NCBI GenBank assembly: GCA_026415395.1
Contig: JAOAHD010000003.1
Coordinates: 261,195-325,194, forward strand
Direction of reading: 5' to 3'
Length of the DNA: 64,000 nt
Source of the DNA: Candidatus Binatia bacterium
GTDB lineage: Bacteria; Desulfobacterota; Binatia; HRBIN30
Shown: positions 8,686 to 18,154 of the stretch, piece after piece
Numbering within the stretch: the stretch's first letter is position 1
Layout of the letters: each line of letters opens with the position of its first letter
Position numbers and translations under genes: made by a program
The notes under the pieces: model-generated
Database searches by the model: none
The model's input: the letters and a program-made list of their open reading frames with translations, nothing else
Told to the model about the DNA's origin: nothing

Positions 8686-10082
8686 GACGGGCATTGGCAA
8701 CTCGGTCGCACTCGAGGGGGCATTGGGTCACCACACTCCTCCTCGCGTGGTCCGCAACGACGTGGGCGGTATCGACGCATACCCCGACCCGACCATCTCC
8801 CACTGTCGTGCCTCAAGCCGGATCTAGGAGCGAGGTCGCTAGAGAGGGAGTTGCGCTGGTCCACGTCATCCGGATCGACGGCGGGATCAACCCCGCTGTG
8901 GCGGATTTTGTTCGCGAGTCGATTCAGGCCGCTCACCAAGCAGGAGCAGCCGCCCTGTTGATTGAGCTGGATACCCCTGGAGGGCTGCTGGAATCCACCA
9001 AGGATATCGTCAAGGACCTTCTCGGGGCTCCACTGCCGGTGATCGTTTATGTATCCCCGAGCGGCGCTGGCGCCGCTTCTGCTGGCGTGTTCGTCACAAT
9101 GGCCGCCAACATTGCAGCGATGGCCCCGGGAACCAATATCGGCGCCGCCCATCCGGTAGGTGGTGGGGGAGAAAACATCGAAGGCGACATGCGCACCAAG
9201 GTGGAGAATTTCGTCGCCTCGCTGAGCAAATCCATCGCGCAGGAGCGCGGGCGGAATGTGGAGTGGGCGGAGAAAGCCGTACGCGAGAGCGTGTCCATCA
9301 CCGAACAGGAGGCTCTCAAGCTGAACGTGATCGACGTCGTTGCTGCGAGCAGGGAAGATCTTATGCGGCAAATTCACGGACGCGAGGTGCGGGTGCAGCA
9401 GCGAGCACAGCGACTGCAGTTGGAGAACGTCGCGTTTGTACAACGGGAGATGCGCTTTAAGCAAAAGCTCCTGAACGTGCTGGCGAATCCAAACGTGGCC
9501 TATCTCTTGATGATGGCGGGGCTTCTGGGCTTGTATGTAGAGTTCACTCACCCGGGTTTATTTTTCCCGGGGGTCGCCGGAGCAATTTGCCTATTGCTCG
9601 GCTTTGCAGCGCTGCAAGTTCTGCCGATCAATTATAGTGGGCTCGCACTGATCGTCCTTGGTATTGCTTTGTTGATTGCGGAGCTCTTTTTGCCAAGTTT
9701 CGGCACGCTGGGAGTGGGCGGCCTGATTGCCTTTGTGCTCGGGTCGTTGTTGCTCTTCGACACGGCGGAATCCGATCTCACGCTGAATCCGGCCATTGTG
9801 TATGCGGCTGCTGCCACTCTCGGGGCTTTTACGTTTGTCGTGGGTTATTTGGTCATGCGTACGCAGCGTCGGCGCGCAGCCCTCGGTCGCGAGGGCCTAA
9901 TTGGAGAGATCGGCGAAGTGCGCGAGGCCATCGAGCCAGGAAGACCGGGCCGCGTATTCGTCCATGGCGAGTACTGGACCGCTTCGGCGGACGAGCCCTT
10001 ACCCACCGGCACCGCAGTGGAGGTCGTGGATGTCCAGGGGCTCCGTCTGCGAGTGCGCCGTTCGACGAATCAAAAGATGTGA
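8682..10082 (+). CDS. nfeD: NfeD1b-type membrane serine protease (ClpP-class plus NfeD domain)
   Basis: Membrane protein of 466 aa. An N-terminal signal/anchor precedes a ClpP/crotonase-fold serine protease domain with nucleophile Ser133 in '[14 protein letters not shown]' and the catalytic Lys expected in '[14 protein letters not shown]' (173-183). Then come four to five membrane segments (about 265-390) and a C-terminal NfeD OB-fold ('[20 protein letters not shown]'). Members cleave stomatin-family partners and the partner gene follows directly. The GTG start overlaps the previous stop (GTGA). Confidence 0.92.
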   Translation: MRRALATRSHSRGHWVTTLLLAWSATTWAVSTHTPTRPSPTVVPQAGSRSEVAREGVALVHVIRIDGGINPAVADFVRESIQAAHQAGAAALLIELDTPGGLLESTKDIVKDLLGAPLPVIVYVSPSGAGAASAGVFVTMAANIAAMAPGTNIGAAHPVGGGGENIEGDMRTKVENFVASLSKSIAQERGRNVEWAEKAVRESVSITEQEALKLNVIDVVAASREDLMRQIHGREVRVQQRAQRLQLENVAFVQREMRFKQKLLNVLANPNVAYLLMMAGLLGLYVEFTHPGLFFPGVAGAICLLLGFAALQVLPINYSGLALIVLGIALLIAELFLPSFGTLGVGGLIAFVLGSLLLFDTAESDLTLNPAIVYAAAATLGAFTFVVGYLVMRTQRRRAALGREGLIGEIGEVREAIEPGRPGRVFVHGEYWTASADEPLPTGTAVEVVDVQGLRLRVRRSTNQKM

Positions 10083-10096
10083 ACGGGGAGGAACTC

Positions 10097-10882
10097 ATGT
10101 TCGGTTCGGCTTTGACCATTGTGTTGATTGCCGCGGTTCTGCTGATCAGTGGGGTGAAGATCCTCAAGGAGTTCGAGCGAGGGGTCATTTTTCGACTCGG
10201 GCGCTTGGTCGGCTCGCGGGGGCCTGGGTTAATTTACGTGATCCCGGTGATCGAACGCATGCTGCGGGTCGACATGCGTACGGTGACCATGGATGTCCAG
10301 CCGCAAGACGTGATCACCCGGGATAACGTGTCTGTGAAAGTGAGCGCGGTGCTGTACTTCCGGGTGATTGATCCGAGCCGCGCGGTAGTAGAGGTTGTGG
10401 ACTACCTGTACGCCACCTCGCAACTCGCACAGACGACCCTCCGCAGCGTGTGTGGTCAAGCTGAACTGGATGAGCTGCTCGCCGAACGGGAGAAGATCAA
10501 CGCGAAGCTGCAGGAAATTCTCGACGCGCAAACCGATCCGTGGGGAATCAAGGTCATTACCGTGGAGGTCAAACACATCGACCTTCCCCAGGAGATGCAA
10601 CGGGCCATGGCACGACAAGCAGAAGCAGAACGGGAGCGGCGGGCGAAGGTAATCAATGCAGAGGGAGAATTCCAAGCAGCGCAGCGCCTGGCGGAGGCCT
10701 CGGCAATGATTGCGGCGCATCCCGTGGCACTCCAGCTCCGATTTTTGCAAACGCTCACCGAGATGGCAGCGGAAAACAATTCGACGACGATCTTCCCTTT
10801 GCCGATCGATCTGTTGACTCCTTTCTTGAAGCGCGACGAGTCACAGGACTCACCTGATCAACGTTCCTCCTCTGCGACTTGA
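10097..10882 (+). CDS. Slipin (SPFH/prohibitin/stomatin family), NfeD partner
   Basis: Membrane-scaffold SPFH protein of 261 aa with one N-terminal membrane anchor, the block '[15 protein letters not shown]', '[17 protein letters not shown]', the central '[18 protein letters not shown]'-like strand pattern and a coiled C-terminal region '[18 protein letters not shown]'. Slipins form membrane microdomain oligomers and are proteolysed by NfeD. ATG 10097 is preferred over the upstream GTG 10079 because GGGGAGGA lies 6-7 nt before it. It forms an operon with nfeD. Confidence 0.92.
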   Translation: MFGSALTIVLIAAVLLISGVKILKEFERGVIFRLGRLVGSRGPGLIYVIPVIERMLRVDMRTVTMDVQPQDVITRDNVSVKVSAVLYFRVIDPSRAVVEVVDYLYATSQLAQTTLRSVCGQAELDELLAEREKINAKLQEILDAQTDPWGIKVITVEVKHIDLPQEMQRAMARQAEAERERRAKVINAEGEFQAAQRLAEASAMIAAHPVALQLRFLQTLTEMAAENNSTTIFPLPIDLLTPFLKRDESQDSPDQRSSSAT

Positions 10883-11337
10883 ACAGGGAACTGCGACCGG
10901 GAGGCGAGGTGGTCGATCCGGTTTTTCCGGTCAGCCCTCAAAAAGCCGATGCCCTGCGCCAACGGATGGCGCGCCTTGGGATCCGAGAGGAGGACCTCGA
11001 AGAGTCCTTTATGCGGGCACGGGGAAAGGGCGGACAGCATGTCAACAAGGCTTCCACCGCGGTCCAACTGTTACACCGCCCCACTGGCCTCAAGGTCCGT
11101 TGCGAACAAGAGCGCTCGCAGGGCCTCAATCGCTACCGAGCACGGCAGATCTTGTGCGACAAACTCGAGCGAAAACTTCTCGGCGAGGCGAGCGCCGAGC
11201 AGCAGCGAATCGCGAAAATTCGCCGTCAGAAAAGGAAGCGCTCCCGTCGGGCAAAGGAGAAAATCCTGGCGGAAAAGCATGCGCGCTCCGAGCTGAAAGC
11301 GCTGCGCGCGCCGTTGCGCCCGGACGGTGAGGAATAG
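10879..11337 (+). CDS. Peptide chain release factor-like protein (RF-1/GGQ domain)
   Basis: A 152-aa protein holding only the peptidyl-tRNA hydrolase domain of class I release factors, with the catalytic GGQ at residues 51-53 in '[17 protein letters not shown]' and a strongly basic C-terminal tail (about 105-140: '[17 protein letters not shown]'). It lacks codon-recognition domains, so it resembles ribosome-rescue hydrolases such as ArfB/YaeJ and mitochondrial mtRF-R. The TTG start overlaps the slipin stop (TTGA). A role in rescue of stalled ribosomes is inferred from architecture. Confidence 0.85.
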   Translation: MNRELRPGGEVVDPVFPVSPQKADALRQRMARLGIREEDLEESFMRARGKGGQHVNKASTAVQLLHRPTGLKVRCEQERSQGLNRYRARQILCDKLERKLLGEASAEQQRIAKIRRQKRKRSRRAKEKILAEKHARSELKALRAPLRPDGEE

Positions 11338-11356
11338 AAGCGGCTTGCCCCGAACC

Positions 11357-11375
11357 GCACTGAGAAGTGCTTTTT
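11357..11375 (+). terminator. Short hairpin plus T-run terminator
   Basis: GCACT (11357-11361), a 4-nt GAGA loop, AGTGC (11366-11370) and then five T. It lies 20 bp after the release-factor-like gene and is a good candidate for Rho-independent termination of the nfeD-slipin transcript. The stem is only 5 bp, so it may be a weak terminator. Confidence 0.6.
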
Positions 11376-11546
11376 CGCCAAAAGTCGGTCTCGTAAGGGA
11401 CTCGGTACTCGAGGGATCAGAGGCGCCGGTTTCTGTGCCTGCGCATAACGAGCGTCTTCCGACTGCCAGCGCTTTGCCTACCTTCGGAGAGGCAACATCG
11501 CTATAGAGCCGCATCCGACCTGGAGAAATGTGAGGTCTCGTTACGA

Positions 11547-12263
11547 ATGTCCACTGCACCCAAAGATCGAAAAGTGTTGTCGGCCCTACTTCTGTTTGCG
11601 GGGCTCGTGTTCTCGCTCGCCAATGTAGCGGTGTTGTTGATTACGGTGAAAGGATCCATAACCGTTCCATTGGCAGTCGAGCTTTACCGCATTTGCCCGC
11701 CGTGTGTGGTGTACTTCGCGGTGGCGCCACTCATCGTTGCCCTGTTGACAGTACTCCTGTTGCGGCAGATCGTGCCTGCTACCCCAGCTGCAGCGAAAAA
11801 CACAGAGGCAGCGCCTGAAAGCCCGGGCAAAGCTGTTGCGCAGTCAGAGCAGGCGCTCAGGGACACCGGTGCTTTGCAGTTGCTTGCTTTGCTGCAACGT
11901 GAGGGGCGCTTTCTGGATTTCCTCGCTGAAGACTTGGGGGCGTACTCCGATGCGCAGATCGGTGCCGCGGCCAGAGCAATTCACGCCGGTTGTCGGAAGG
12001 CGTTGGAAGGGCGACTAGAGTTGGAGCGGATCCTCTCCGGCGAAGAAGGCGCTGAGGTAACCGTCGACGCCGCGTTCGATGCCGAGGCGATTCGCCTGTT
12101 GGGTGACGTTCGCGGGGCACCACCGTTCCGCGGAGTCCTGCAGCATGCGGGGTGGCGGGTGCGCCGCTGCGAGCTCCCTCGCATCGTTCCTGGATCGAGG
12201 CCGGAAATTCTCGCACCGGCAGAAGTCGAGATTCCACCAGCGCGGGCTGAGAGCCGAGCGTAA
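11547..12263 (+). CDS. DUF2760 domain protein, membrane-anchored
   Basis: A 238-aa protein with two N-terminal membrane segments ('VLSALLLFAGLVFSLANVAV' and 'FAVAPLIVALLTVLLL') and a C-terminal soluble DUF2760 domain: 'LLALLQREGRFLDFLAEDL', 'RAIHAGCRKAL', 'PFRGVLQHAGWRV' and 'LAPAEVEI' at the end. DUF2760 genes typically sit directly before Hsp70-family genes, as here, where the next start is 1 nt after this stop. Molecular function is unknown. It could anchor the downstream Hsp70s to the membrane (inference). Confidence 0.85.
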   Translation: MSTAPKDRKVLSALLLFAGLVFSLANVAVLLITVKGSITVPLAVELYRICPPCVVYFAVAPLIVALLTVLLLRQIVPATPAAAKNTEAAPESPGKAVAQSEQALRDTGALQLLALLQREGRFLDFLAEDLGAYSDAQIGAAARAIHAGCRKALEGRLELERILSGEEGAEVTVDAAFDAEAIRLLGDVRGAPPFRGVLQHAGWRVRRCELPRIVPGSRPEILAPAEVEIPPARAESRA

Positions 12264-12264
12264 C

Positions 12265-14070
12265 GTGCCGCGGTACGTTGTCGGGATCGATCTCGGAACC
12301 ACGAACTCGGCGCTGGCTTACGTGCCCCTTGAGGAAGACAGCGCTTCGGTAATGGTGCTGCCCATTCCTCAGCTCGTCACGGTCGGCGCTTGGGAAGAGC
12401 GCAGCCTCTTGCCTTCGTTCCTCTACATTCCAACGCTCGAGGAATCTTCCTCCGCAGGATATCGGTCGCCTTGGGCCCCAGCCCCAGGCTTCGTGATTGG
12501 CGAGCTTGCCCGGCGCCGCGGAGCAGAAGCGCCGCAGCGCCTCATTGCCTCGGCTAAGTCCTGGCTTTGTGTGGACACGGTAGACCGCCAAAGCCCCATT
12601 TTACCTTGGGGCTCGGAGGCTGACGTCCACCGGCTCTCGCCAGTCGAAGTTTCCGCTCGGTACCTGGAGCACTTGCGCACCGCGTGGGACCAAAGGTTTC
12701 CGGACAGCCCTCTTGCCGAACAAGAGGTTTTCATTGGGGTGCCTGCTTCGTTCGATCCCGTTGCCCGGGAGCTCACCATGCGTGCGGCTTTGCTGGCGGG
12801 GCTCGAGCGCGTTACGCTCATCGAAGAACCGTTGGCCGCGTTTTACGCGTGGCTCGCTGGGCAGGGAGATGAGTGGCGGGAGCAGGTGCGTGCTGGAGAC
12901 CTTGTTCTGGTTTGTGACGTCGGTGGGGGCACGACCGACTTTACTTTAATCGAAGTGCGCGCCTCGGAGGGACAGCTTGTTTTAGAGCGGATCGCAGTTG
13001 GCGACCACATCTTGTTGGGTGGCGACAACATGGACCTCGCGCTTGCACATGCGGTGCGTGCTCGGTTGGAAGCCGCGGGACATCCGCTCGATACCTGGCA
13101 ATTCCAGGCGCTCGCGCTTGCTTGCCGGGAGGCAAAGGAAACGCTCTTGCGCAGCGCTGGGGAGAAACAAAGGTCGTTTCCGGTCGCTCTTCTTGGAAAA
13201 GGAAGCAGGCTGATCGGTGGCACGATCCGCACCGAGATTGAACGCGAACTCGTAGAAGAGCTTCTCACCGAAGGATTCTTTCCCTTTTGCTCGCCAGAGT
13301 CGGAGCCCGAGGACAATCCCCTGGCGACCGTTGCCGAGTGGGGTCTCCCGTATGCCGCCGATGCCGCGATCACACGCCATCTGGCTGCATTCTTACACCG
13401 AGCGCGTGCCGCAAGTGGAGCTCGAGTCGGGTTACCCTCCGCGGTCCTTTTTCATGGGGGAGTTTTTCACTCGGAAGTGTTCCGCCACCGGGTCATGGCA
13501 CTCCTCGCCCGCTGGTCCAGGCATGCGCCGCCGCCCCGCTCGTTGCCGGGGACGGATTTCGAGCATGCGGTGGCGCGCGGAGCGGCGTACTACGGGTTTG
13601 TTCGCAAACGTGGCGGCGTGCGCATCCGTGGAGGGGTCGCCCACGCGTTTTATCTCGGGATCGCCGCCGCGATGCCAGCCGTTCCGGGCATGCAACCGCC
13701 AATCAAAGCTTTTTGCATCGTGCCCCGGGGTTTGGAGGAAGGCGCGGAAGTTGAGCTTCCCCAGCGGGAGTTTGCTCTGACTGTGGGTCGAGAAAGCGTG
13801 TTTCGATTTTTCCAAAGTGCGGTACGGAGTGATCCGGCAGGTGCTCTAGTGGAACATATTGGGCCGGAATTTCACGAGCTCCCTCCGGTGCGCACGTGCT
13901 TGCCGGGCAGCTCAGCGGTTAACCAACGCATCCCTGTGTACTTGCAAGCAAAGGTGAACGAGCTCGGGACCCTGGAACTCTGGTTTGTACAGCGCAGCGG
14001 CGGGGGGCGGTGGAAGCTCGAGTTCGACCTTCGCGCTGCTGGTCAACGAACAAAGGGAGGCTCAAGGTGA
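12265..14070 (+). CDS. Hsp70-family ATPase, short paralogue
   Basis: A 601-aa member of the actin/Hsp70 ATPase superfamily. Phosphate-1 loop 'VGIDLGTTNSALAY' is at residues 6-19. Phosphate-2 'VCDVGGGTTDFTLIE' is near 215, and 'LGGDNMDLALA' follows. The C-terminal half is not a canonical DnaK substrate-binding domain, so it is not DnaK itself. It aligns along its length with the next gene (for example 'VPASFD-VAREL' blocks), showing tandem duplication. The GTG start lies 1 nt after the DUF2760 stop. Confidence 0.88.
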   Translation: MPRYVVGIDLGTTNSALAYVPLEEDSASVMVLPIPQLVTVGAWEERSLLPSFLYIPTLEESSSAGYRSPWAPAPGFVIGELARRRGAEAPQRLIASAKSWLCVDTVDRQSPILPWGSEADVHRLSPVEVSARYLEHLRTAWDQRFPDSPLAEQEVFIGVPASFDPVARELTMRAALLAGLERVTLIEEPLAAFYAWLAGQGDEWREQVRAGDLVLVCDVGGGTTDFTLIEVRASEGQLVLERIAVGDHILLGGDNMDLALAHAVRARLEAAGHPLDTWQFQALALACREAKETLLRSAGEKQRSFPVALLGKGSRLIGGTIRTEIERELVEELLTEGFFPFCSPESEPEDNPLATVAEWGLPYAADAAITRHLAAFLHRARAASGARVGLPSAVLFHGGVFHSEVFRHRVMALLARWSRHAPPPRSLPGTDFEHAVARGAAYYGFVRKRGGVRIRGGVAHAFYLGIAAAMPAVPGMQPPIKAFCIVPRGLEEGAEVELPQREFALTVGRESVFRFFQSAVRSDPAGALVEHIGPEFHELPPVRTCLPGSSAVNQRIPVYLQAKVNELGTLELWFVQRSGGGRWKLEFDLRAAGQRTKGGSR

Positions 14071-16838
14071 GCCACAAAACGCGGCGCTACGTCGTTGGGA
14101 TTGATCTTGGCACTACCAACACCGCCGTGGCCTACGCGGATATCGAGGCTCCGGCGCCCGAAGTCCGCGTGCTGCCAATTTTGCAACTTGTTGCAGAAGG
14201 AGAGGTGGCGGAACGCCCAACCTTGCCATCCTACCTTTATCTGGGCGGGGGCCCAGAGCTGCCTATAAGCGCTTTCGCCCTACCCTGGGATCGTGATCGC
14301 AACTACGCCGTCGGCGAGTTCGCCCGGCAGCAAGGCGCACGCGTCCCGAGCCGCTTAGTTGCGTCGGCAAAGTCGTGGCTTTGTCACGGCGGGGTTGACC
14401 GTTCTGCGCGGATTTTGCCGTGGGGCGCACCTGTTGAGGTTCCCAAGGTTTCGCCGGTCGAGGCATCCGCGCGTTACCTCCAGCATGTTAGAGAAGTTTG
14501 GAATCGCAGCTTCCCACATGCGCCTCTTGACGACCAGCAGGTGGTGCTCACGGTTCCAGCATCTTTTGACGAGGTGGCGCGTGAGCTTACTTGGCGTGCT
14601 GCGCAAGAGGCCGGGCTCCAGCACGTCGTGCTTTTGGAAGAGCCGCAAGCAGCGCTTTACGCCTGGCTCGATGTTCATCGCCACGATCGCGATACGATTT
14701 TGCAGCAATTGCGCTCAATCTTAGTTGTCGACGTTGGCGGAGGTACGACTGACTTTAGCCTTGTTGCGGTGCGCGCCATCCATGGCCGTGTTGCTCTCCA
14801 ACGGGTTGCCGTAGGTGACCACATTCTCCTCGGCGGCGACAATATGGACATGGCAATCGCCCGCAAATTGGAACACAGTTGGGGGCAGCAACTCGATACG
14901 CAACGGTTTTATTCCTTGGTGCAGCAATGTCGATCGGCCAAGGAGACGTTGCTGAGCCCGGGAGCGCCGTCGAGCTATGTGGTCTCCCTAATGGGACGCG
15001 GCCGAGGGGTGATTAGCGGAGCCTTATCCAGCACACTCGAACGGGAGCAAGTTGTGCGCGAGTTGCTCGAAGGGTTCTTCCCAGCGGTGCCGTTTGACTC
15101 GGAGCCCCTGCGGGAAACAGGCCTCGCGGTGGCCGAGTGGGGATTACCCTTTGCTGCCGATGCGGCGGTATCGCGGCATCTTGCGGCATTTCTCCGGCGG
15201 CACTGTGGAGATGGCACGGATGTCGCGTGGCCGGATGCGATCTTGTTCAACGGCGGGGCTCTTAAACCTCAGGTTACTCGCGACCGCATTGCGCAACTTC
15301 TGAGCACTTGGTCGGGCCGACCTGTAAGCACACTCGAGAGCGTCGATCTCGATCTCGCTGTTGCTCGGGGAGCTGCCTATTTCGGGCTGGCTAGGACTGG
15401 ACGTGGCATCCGCATCGGCGGTGGCGCGGCGCGGAATTATTACGTCGGAATCGACACACGCGGTGCTGCAGGGGGACAGGTGCAAGCACTTTGCGTGGTC
15501 CATCGTGGGATGGATGAGGGAGAGGAGCGCGAATTTTCTGAGGTGCCGCTTGCAGTTGTGACCAACCAGGCCGTGAGTTTTCCTCTTTACGCCTCTTCGG
15601 TTCGCACGGAGGACCGCTGCGGATCGATTGTCTCCTTGCGCCGAGAGGAAGTGTCCGCATTGCCGGCCATCCGTACGGTGCTCCGGTTCGGTAAAAAGCT
15701 CAAGGCGCGTGAACTGCCTGTACACGTTGGAGTCCGCCTGACGGAGGTAGGCACACTGGAGCTGTGGTGTGTCTCGCGAACAACCCCGCACCGCTGGCGG
15801 CTACAATTTGACTTGCGTGACGCTAACCTCTCGGGAGGCGAGCAGCCAAAAGAGCAAGCAGAATTCAGTCTCGCTGCTGAGCATGCCGAAGCTGCCCTTT
15901 CGTTGCTGCGATCGGTGTTTCCTCAACAGGGCTCGGCCACGGGTGATCCCATTGGTGTGGTGCGTGAGCTGGAGCAGGTTTTAGCAGCAGGCAAGGATGC
16001 CTGGCCGCTCGCCTTCCTCCGGCAAGCTTGGGAGGTGTTGTGGGAAGGCCGGGAGGCACGCAAACTCTCTCCCCAGCACGAAGCTCGTTGGTACAATCTC
16101 GCAGGATTTTTTCTGCGACCTGGCTTTGGTGCCTCAGGTGACCCGGTGCGTGTGGACCGGCTGTGGCGGCTGCGCTCAGAGGGCATCCGCTTCGCCAAAG
16201 CCGTGCAGGTGAGGACAGAATGGTGGACGTTGTGGAAACGGATCGCTGGTGGCCTGCAACGCGCGCAGCAACAGCAACTCTTCCAGGAGGTGGCTCCTCA
16301 CCTGCTGCCGCGATTGCAGAGAAAGCGGGAAAAGGGACCAAAGGCCGGACCACAGGAGTTGCGAGAATTCTGGCAACTGGTCGCCAGTTGCGAGCTGTTG
16401 TCTGCCGAACAGAAAGCGGAACTCGGTGATGTTTTGCTTTCTCATGTCTTGAAGGGGAAGGCGACAGCCTTGGAAGTGTGGGCATTGGGGCGCCTCGGGG
16501 CACGAGCACCAATGTACGGGCCGCTCAATTGCGTGGTGCCCGCGGCAAAAGTTGCCGAGTGGGTCGAACGGATCGTAGGGGGGACGTGGGAGCGGCCCGA
16601 AGCGGTGGTTTTTGCCCTTGTGCAACTTGCTCGTTGTGTGGGAGACCGCGAACGAGACTTACCGGCAGAAGTGCGCGAACGAGTCGCTCGCCGGCTAGAG
16701 ACCGAAGGAGCCTACACGTGGGCGATCCGGTTGATCCGCGAGCCTCATTCGATTGAAGTTGCCGAACGCGCCCGGATTCTCGATGAGGTGCTTCCGGCAG
16801 GTTTGGTGTGGTCAGCCGAGCCGCTGCCGTCCAGTTGA
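14067..16838 (+). CDS. Hsp70-family ATPase, long paralogue with extra C-terminal helical domain
   Basis: A 923-aa Hsp70-superfamily protein. The nucleotide-binding domain has 'VVGIDLGTTNTAVAYA' at residues 8-23, 'VVDVGGGTTDFSLV' and 'LGGDNMDMAIA', closely matching the preceding gene. About 320 additional C-terminal residues (about 600-923) are helix-rich with many Trp/Arg ('ARWYNLAGFFLRPGFG', 'VRTEWWTLWKRIAGG'), consistent with the DUF3731-type domain of large Hsp70 relatives. The GTG start overlaps the previous stop (GTGA) and is preceded by GGGAGG. Confidence 0.88.
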   Translation: MSHKTRRYVVGIDLGTTNTAVAYADIEAPAPEVRVLPILQLVAEGEVAERPTLPSYLYLGGGPELPISAFALPWDRDRNYAVGEFARQQGARVPSRLVASAKSWLCHGGVDRSARILPWGAPVEVPKVSPVEASARYLQHVREVWNRSFPHAPLDDQQVVLTVPASFDEVARELTWRAAQEAGLQHVVLLEEPQAALYAWLDVHRHDRDTILQQLRSILVVDVGGGTTDFSLVAVRAIHGRVALQRVAVGDHILLGGDNMDMAIARKLEHSWGQQLDTQRFYSLVQQCRSAKETLLSPGAPSSYVVSLMGRGRGVISGALSSTLEREQVVRELLEGFFPAVPFDSEPLRETGLAVAEWGLPFAADAAVSRHLAAFLRRHCGDGTDVAWPDAILFNGGALKPQVTRDRIAQLLSTWSGRPVSTLESVDLDLAVARGAAYFGLARTGRGIRIGGGAARNYYVGIDTRGAAGGQVQALCVVHRGMDEGEEREFSEVPLAVVTNQAVSFPLYASSVRTEDRCGSIVSLRREEVSALPAIRTVLRFGKKLKARELPVHVGVRLTEVGTLELWCVSRTTPHRWRLQFDLRDANLSGGEQPKEQAEFSLAAEHAEAALSLLRSVFPQQGSATGDPIGVVRELEQVLAAGKDAWPLAFLRQAWEVLWEGREARKLSPQHEARWYNLAGFFLRPGFGASGDPVRVDRLWRLRSEGIRFAKAVQVRTEWWTLWKRIAGGLQRAQQQQLFQEVAPHLLPRLQRKREKGPKAGPQELREFWQLVASCELLSAEQKAELGDVLLSHVLKGKATALEVWALGRLGARAPMYGPLNCVVPAAKVAEWVERIVGGTWERPEAVVFALVQLARCVGDRERDLPAEVRERVARRLETEGAYTWAIRLIREPHSIEVAERARILDEVLPAGLVWSAEPLPSS

Positions 16839-17086
16839 CACCCCTGCTCCCGGCAACGACGAAAGCGCGTAGTCATGGTGGCGACGCAGGTAGAATCGGC
16901 TCGCCCTCAAGGAGGGGGGCGGACCGGCAGGGTCACGCGCACCTAAGGCTATGGATTTCTTCGCCGCCTTCTTTCTTCCCGGTATTGGGCACGAGGGAAG
17001 CGATGGGTCCGACGCCTCACCATAGGTGGGGCACCCTACCAAGGCACTGCCAAAGCGCAGGGACCATTTTGTGCTGGCCGGCGCGT

Positions 17087-18088
17087 CTACACAACGACCC
17101 TATTCGCGACGACATCGTCAGTGGTAGTCTCTCGGCTTCTGTTTTGAGCGTGAACGTTCGCACCTGGCGCCTGTGTTGGGGTCCACTGCTGAGACTGCTC
17201 CATCGGTGGTCTGGTCTTCCAGCGCCGGTGGAACCAAATCCATTGTTCAGGATAGCGCCGAATCATTTCTTCGAGGATCCGGCTGCATCGTTGCGTGTTT
17301 TCCACAAGGTCTGCTTGCGGGTCGCCAGTTTCCACCAACTCTACAGGGGGCCAGACCTCGACAACGTGCTTGCTGCTTTCCCCTACTCTGCGCAAAAAGA
17401 CGGGAACGATCCGCGCCCCGCTGTGTTGCGCTAGGCGAACCGGCCCTGTTGTCGTGCAGGCCGGGATGCCGAAGAAGTCGACGAAAACGCCAAAACTATA
17501 ACGTTGATTTTGATCGGCAGGAATCGCCAGGATGCCACCTTCGCGCAGAATCCGTAATGCTTCTCTGGCAGCAGCCTTCTTCTCGATCGAGCGCGTTCCC
17601 GCACGACCCCGTAACCGTACGAGCCAATCATTGACAAGTTTGTTACGCATCGGCCGGTGGATTAGCGTGACCGGCACACCCATGAGTCCGTGAAAGTACG
17701 CAAGCAACTCCCAATTACCAAAGTGCGCCGTCAGGACGATTAGGCCACGGCCGTCCTGACGCGCGACCACCTCCCGCCAAAGCGCTGGCTCGTCGATGCG
17801 TACATAGTCCCCAACGTTTTCGCGGTTGAGCTTGTGAAAATGCGCTACTTCCGCCGCCATCCGGCCTAAGTTTCGCGCACAAGCCTGAAGAATCGCGCGG
17901 TGTTCCTTCGGTGTTCGCTGCGGGAAAGCCAGCGCCAAGTGACCGAGAGCGATCGTTCGGAGGGGCCACGCTAGCCAGTAAACCAAGTGACCAAACGCCG
18001 CTCCGACAGCAATCGCCCAGGGGCGCGGCAATACTGCGAGAAACCCGTAGGCTGCGCGCAGCAACCAGTACTCGAAGTAGTCTTTCAC
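17087..18088 (-). CDS. LpxL/HtrB-type lipid A (Kdo2-lipid IVA) acyltransferase, copy 1
   Basis: Inner-membrane acyltransferase of the lysophospholipid acyltransferase superfamily, 333 aa. The active-site HxxxxE is H122-E127 in 'TAHFGNWELLAYF'. Further family blocks are 'NLVDWLVRLR'-like 'NKLVNDWLVRLRG', 'ILREGGILAIPADQ' and the C-terminal 'YPEQWIWFHRRWKTRP'. It probably adds a secondary acyl chain to lipid A. It is the last gene of a Kdo/lipid A operon. The C-terminal 30 residues are polar and variable. Which acyl chain it adds cannot be told from sequence. Confidence 0.9.
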   Translation of the reverse strand: MKDYFEYWLLRAAYGFLAVLPRPWAIAVGAAFGHLVYWLAWPLRTIALGHLALAFPQRTPKEHRAILQACARNLGRMAAEVAHFHKLNRENVGDYVRIDEPALWREVVARQDGRGLIVLTAHFGNWELLAYFHGLMGVPVTLIHRPMRNKLVNDWLVRLRGRAGTRSIEKKAAAREALRILREGGILAIPADQNQRYSFGVFVDFFGIPACTTTGPVRLAQHSGARIVPVFLRRVGESSKHVVEVWPPVELVETGDPQADLVENTQRCSRILEEMIRRYPEQWIWFHRRWKTRPPMEQSQQWTPTQAPGANVHAQNRSRETTTDDVVANRVVV

Positions 18089-18154
18089 TCGTGGGGACCG
18101 AAGCGGACCAATGACGGCCTCAACTTTTCCTCCCCCAGCCCAGGCGGGTGCTTC

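Noticed and set aside
8508-9551. A 347-codon minus-strand frame over the glycosylase/NfeD junction
   Set aside because: It spans two genes with strong plus-strand motifs, and its composition (Arg/His/Leu-rich, no domain) is that of a shadow frame.
16839-17086. Possible small RNA or repeat between the Hsp70 and acyltransferase genes
   Set aside because: The 248 bp between the convergent genes contain G-rich and C-rich runs but no stable, complete hairpin or coding frame that I can support.
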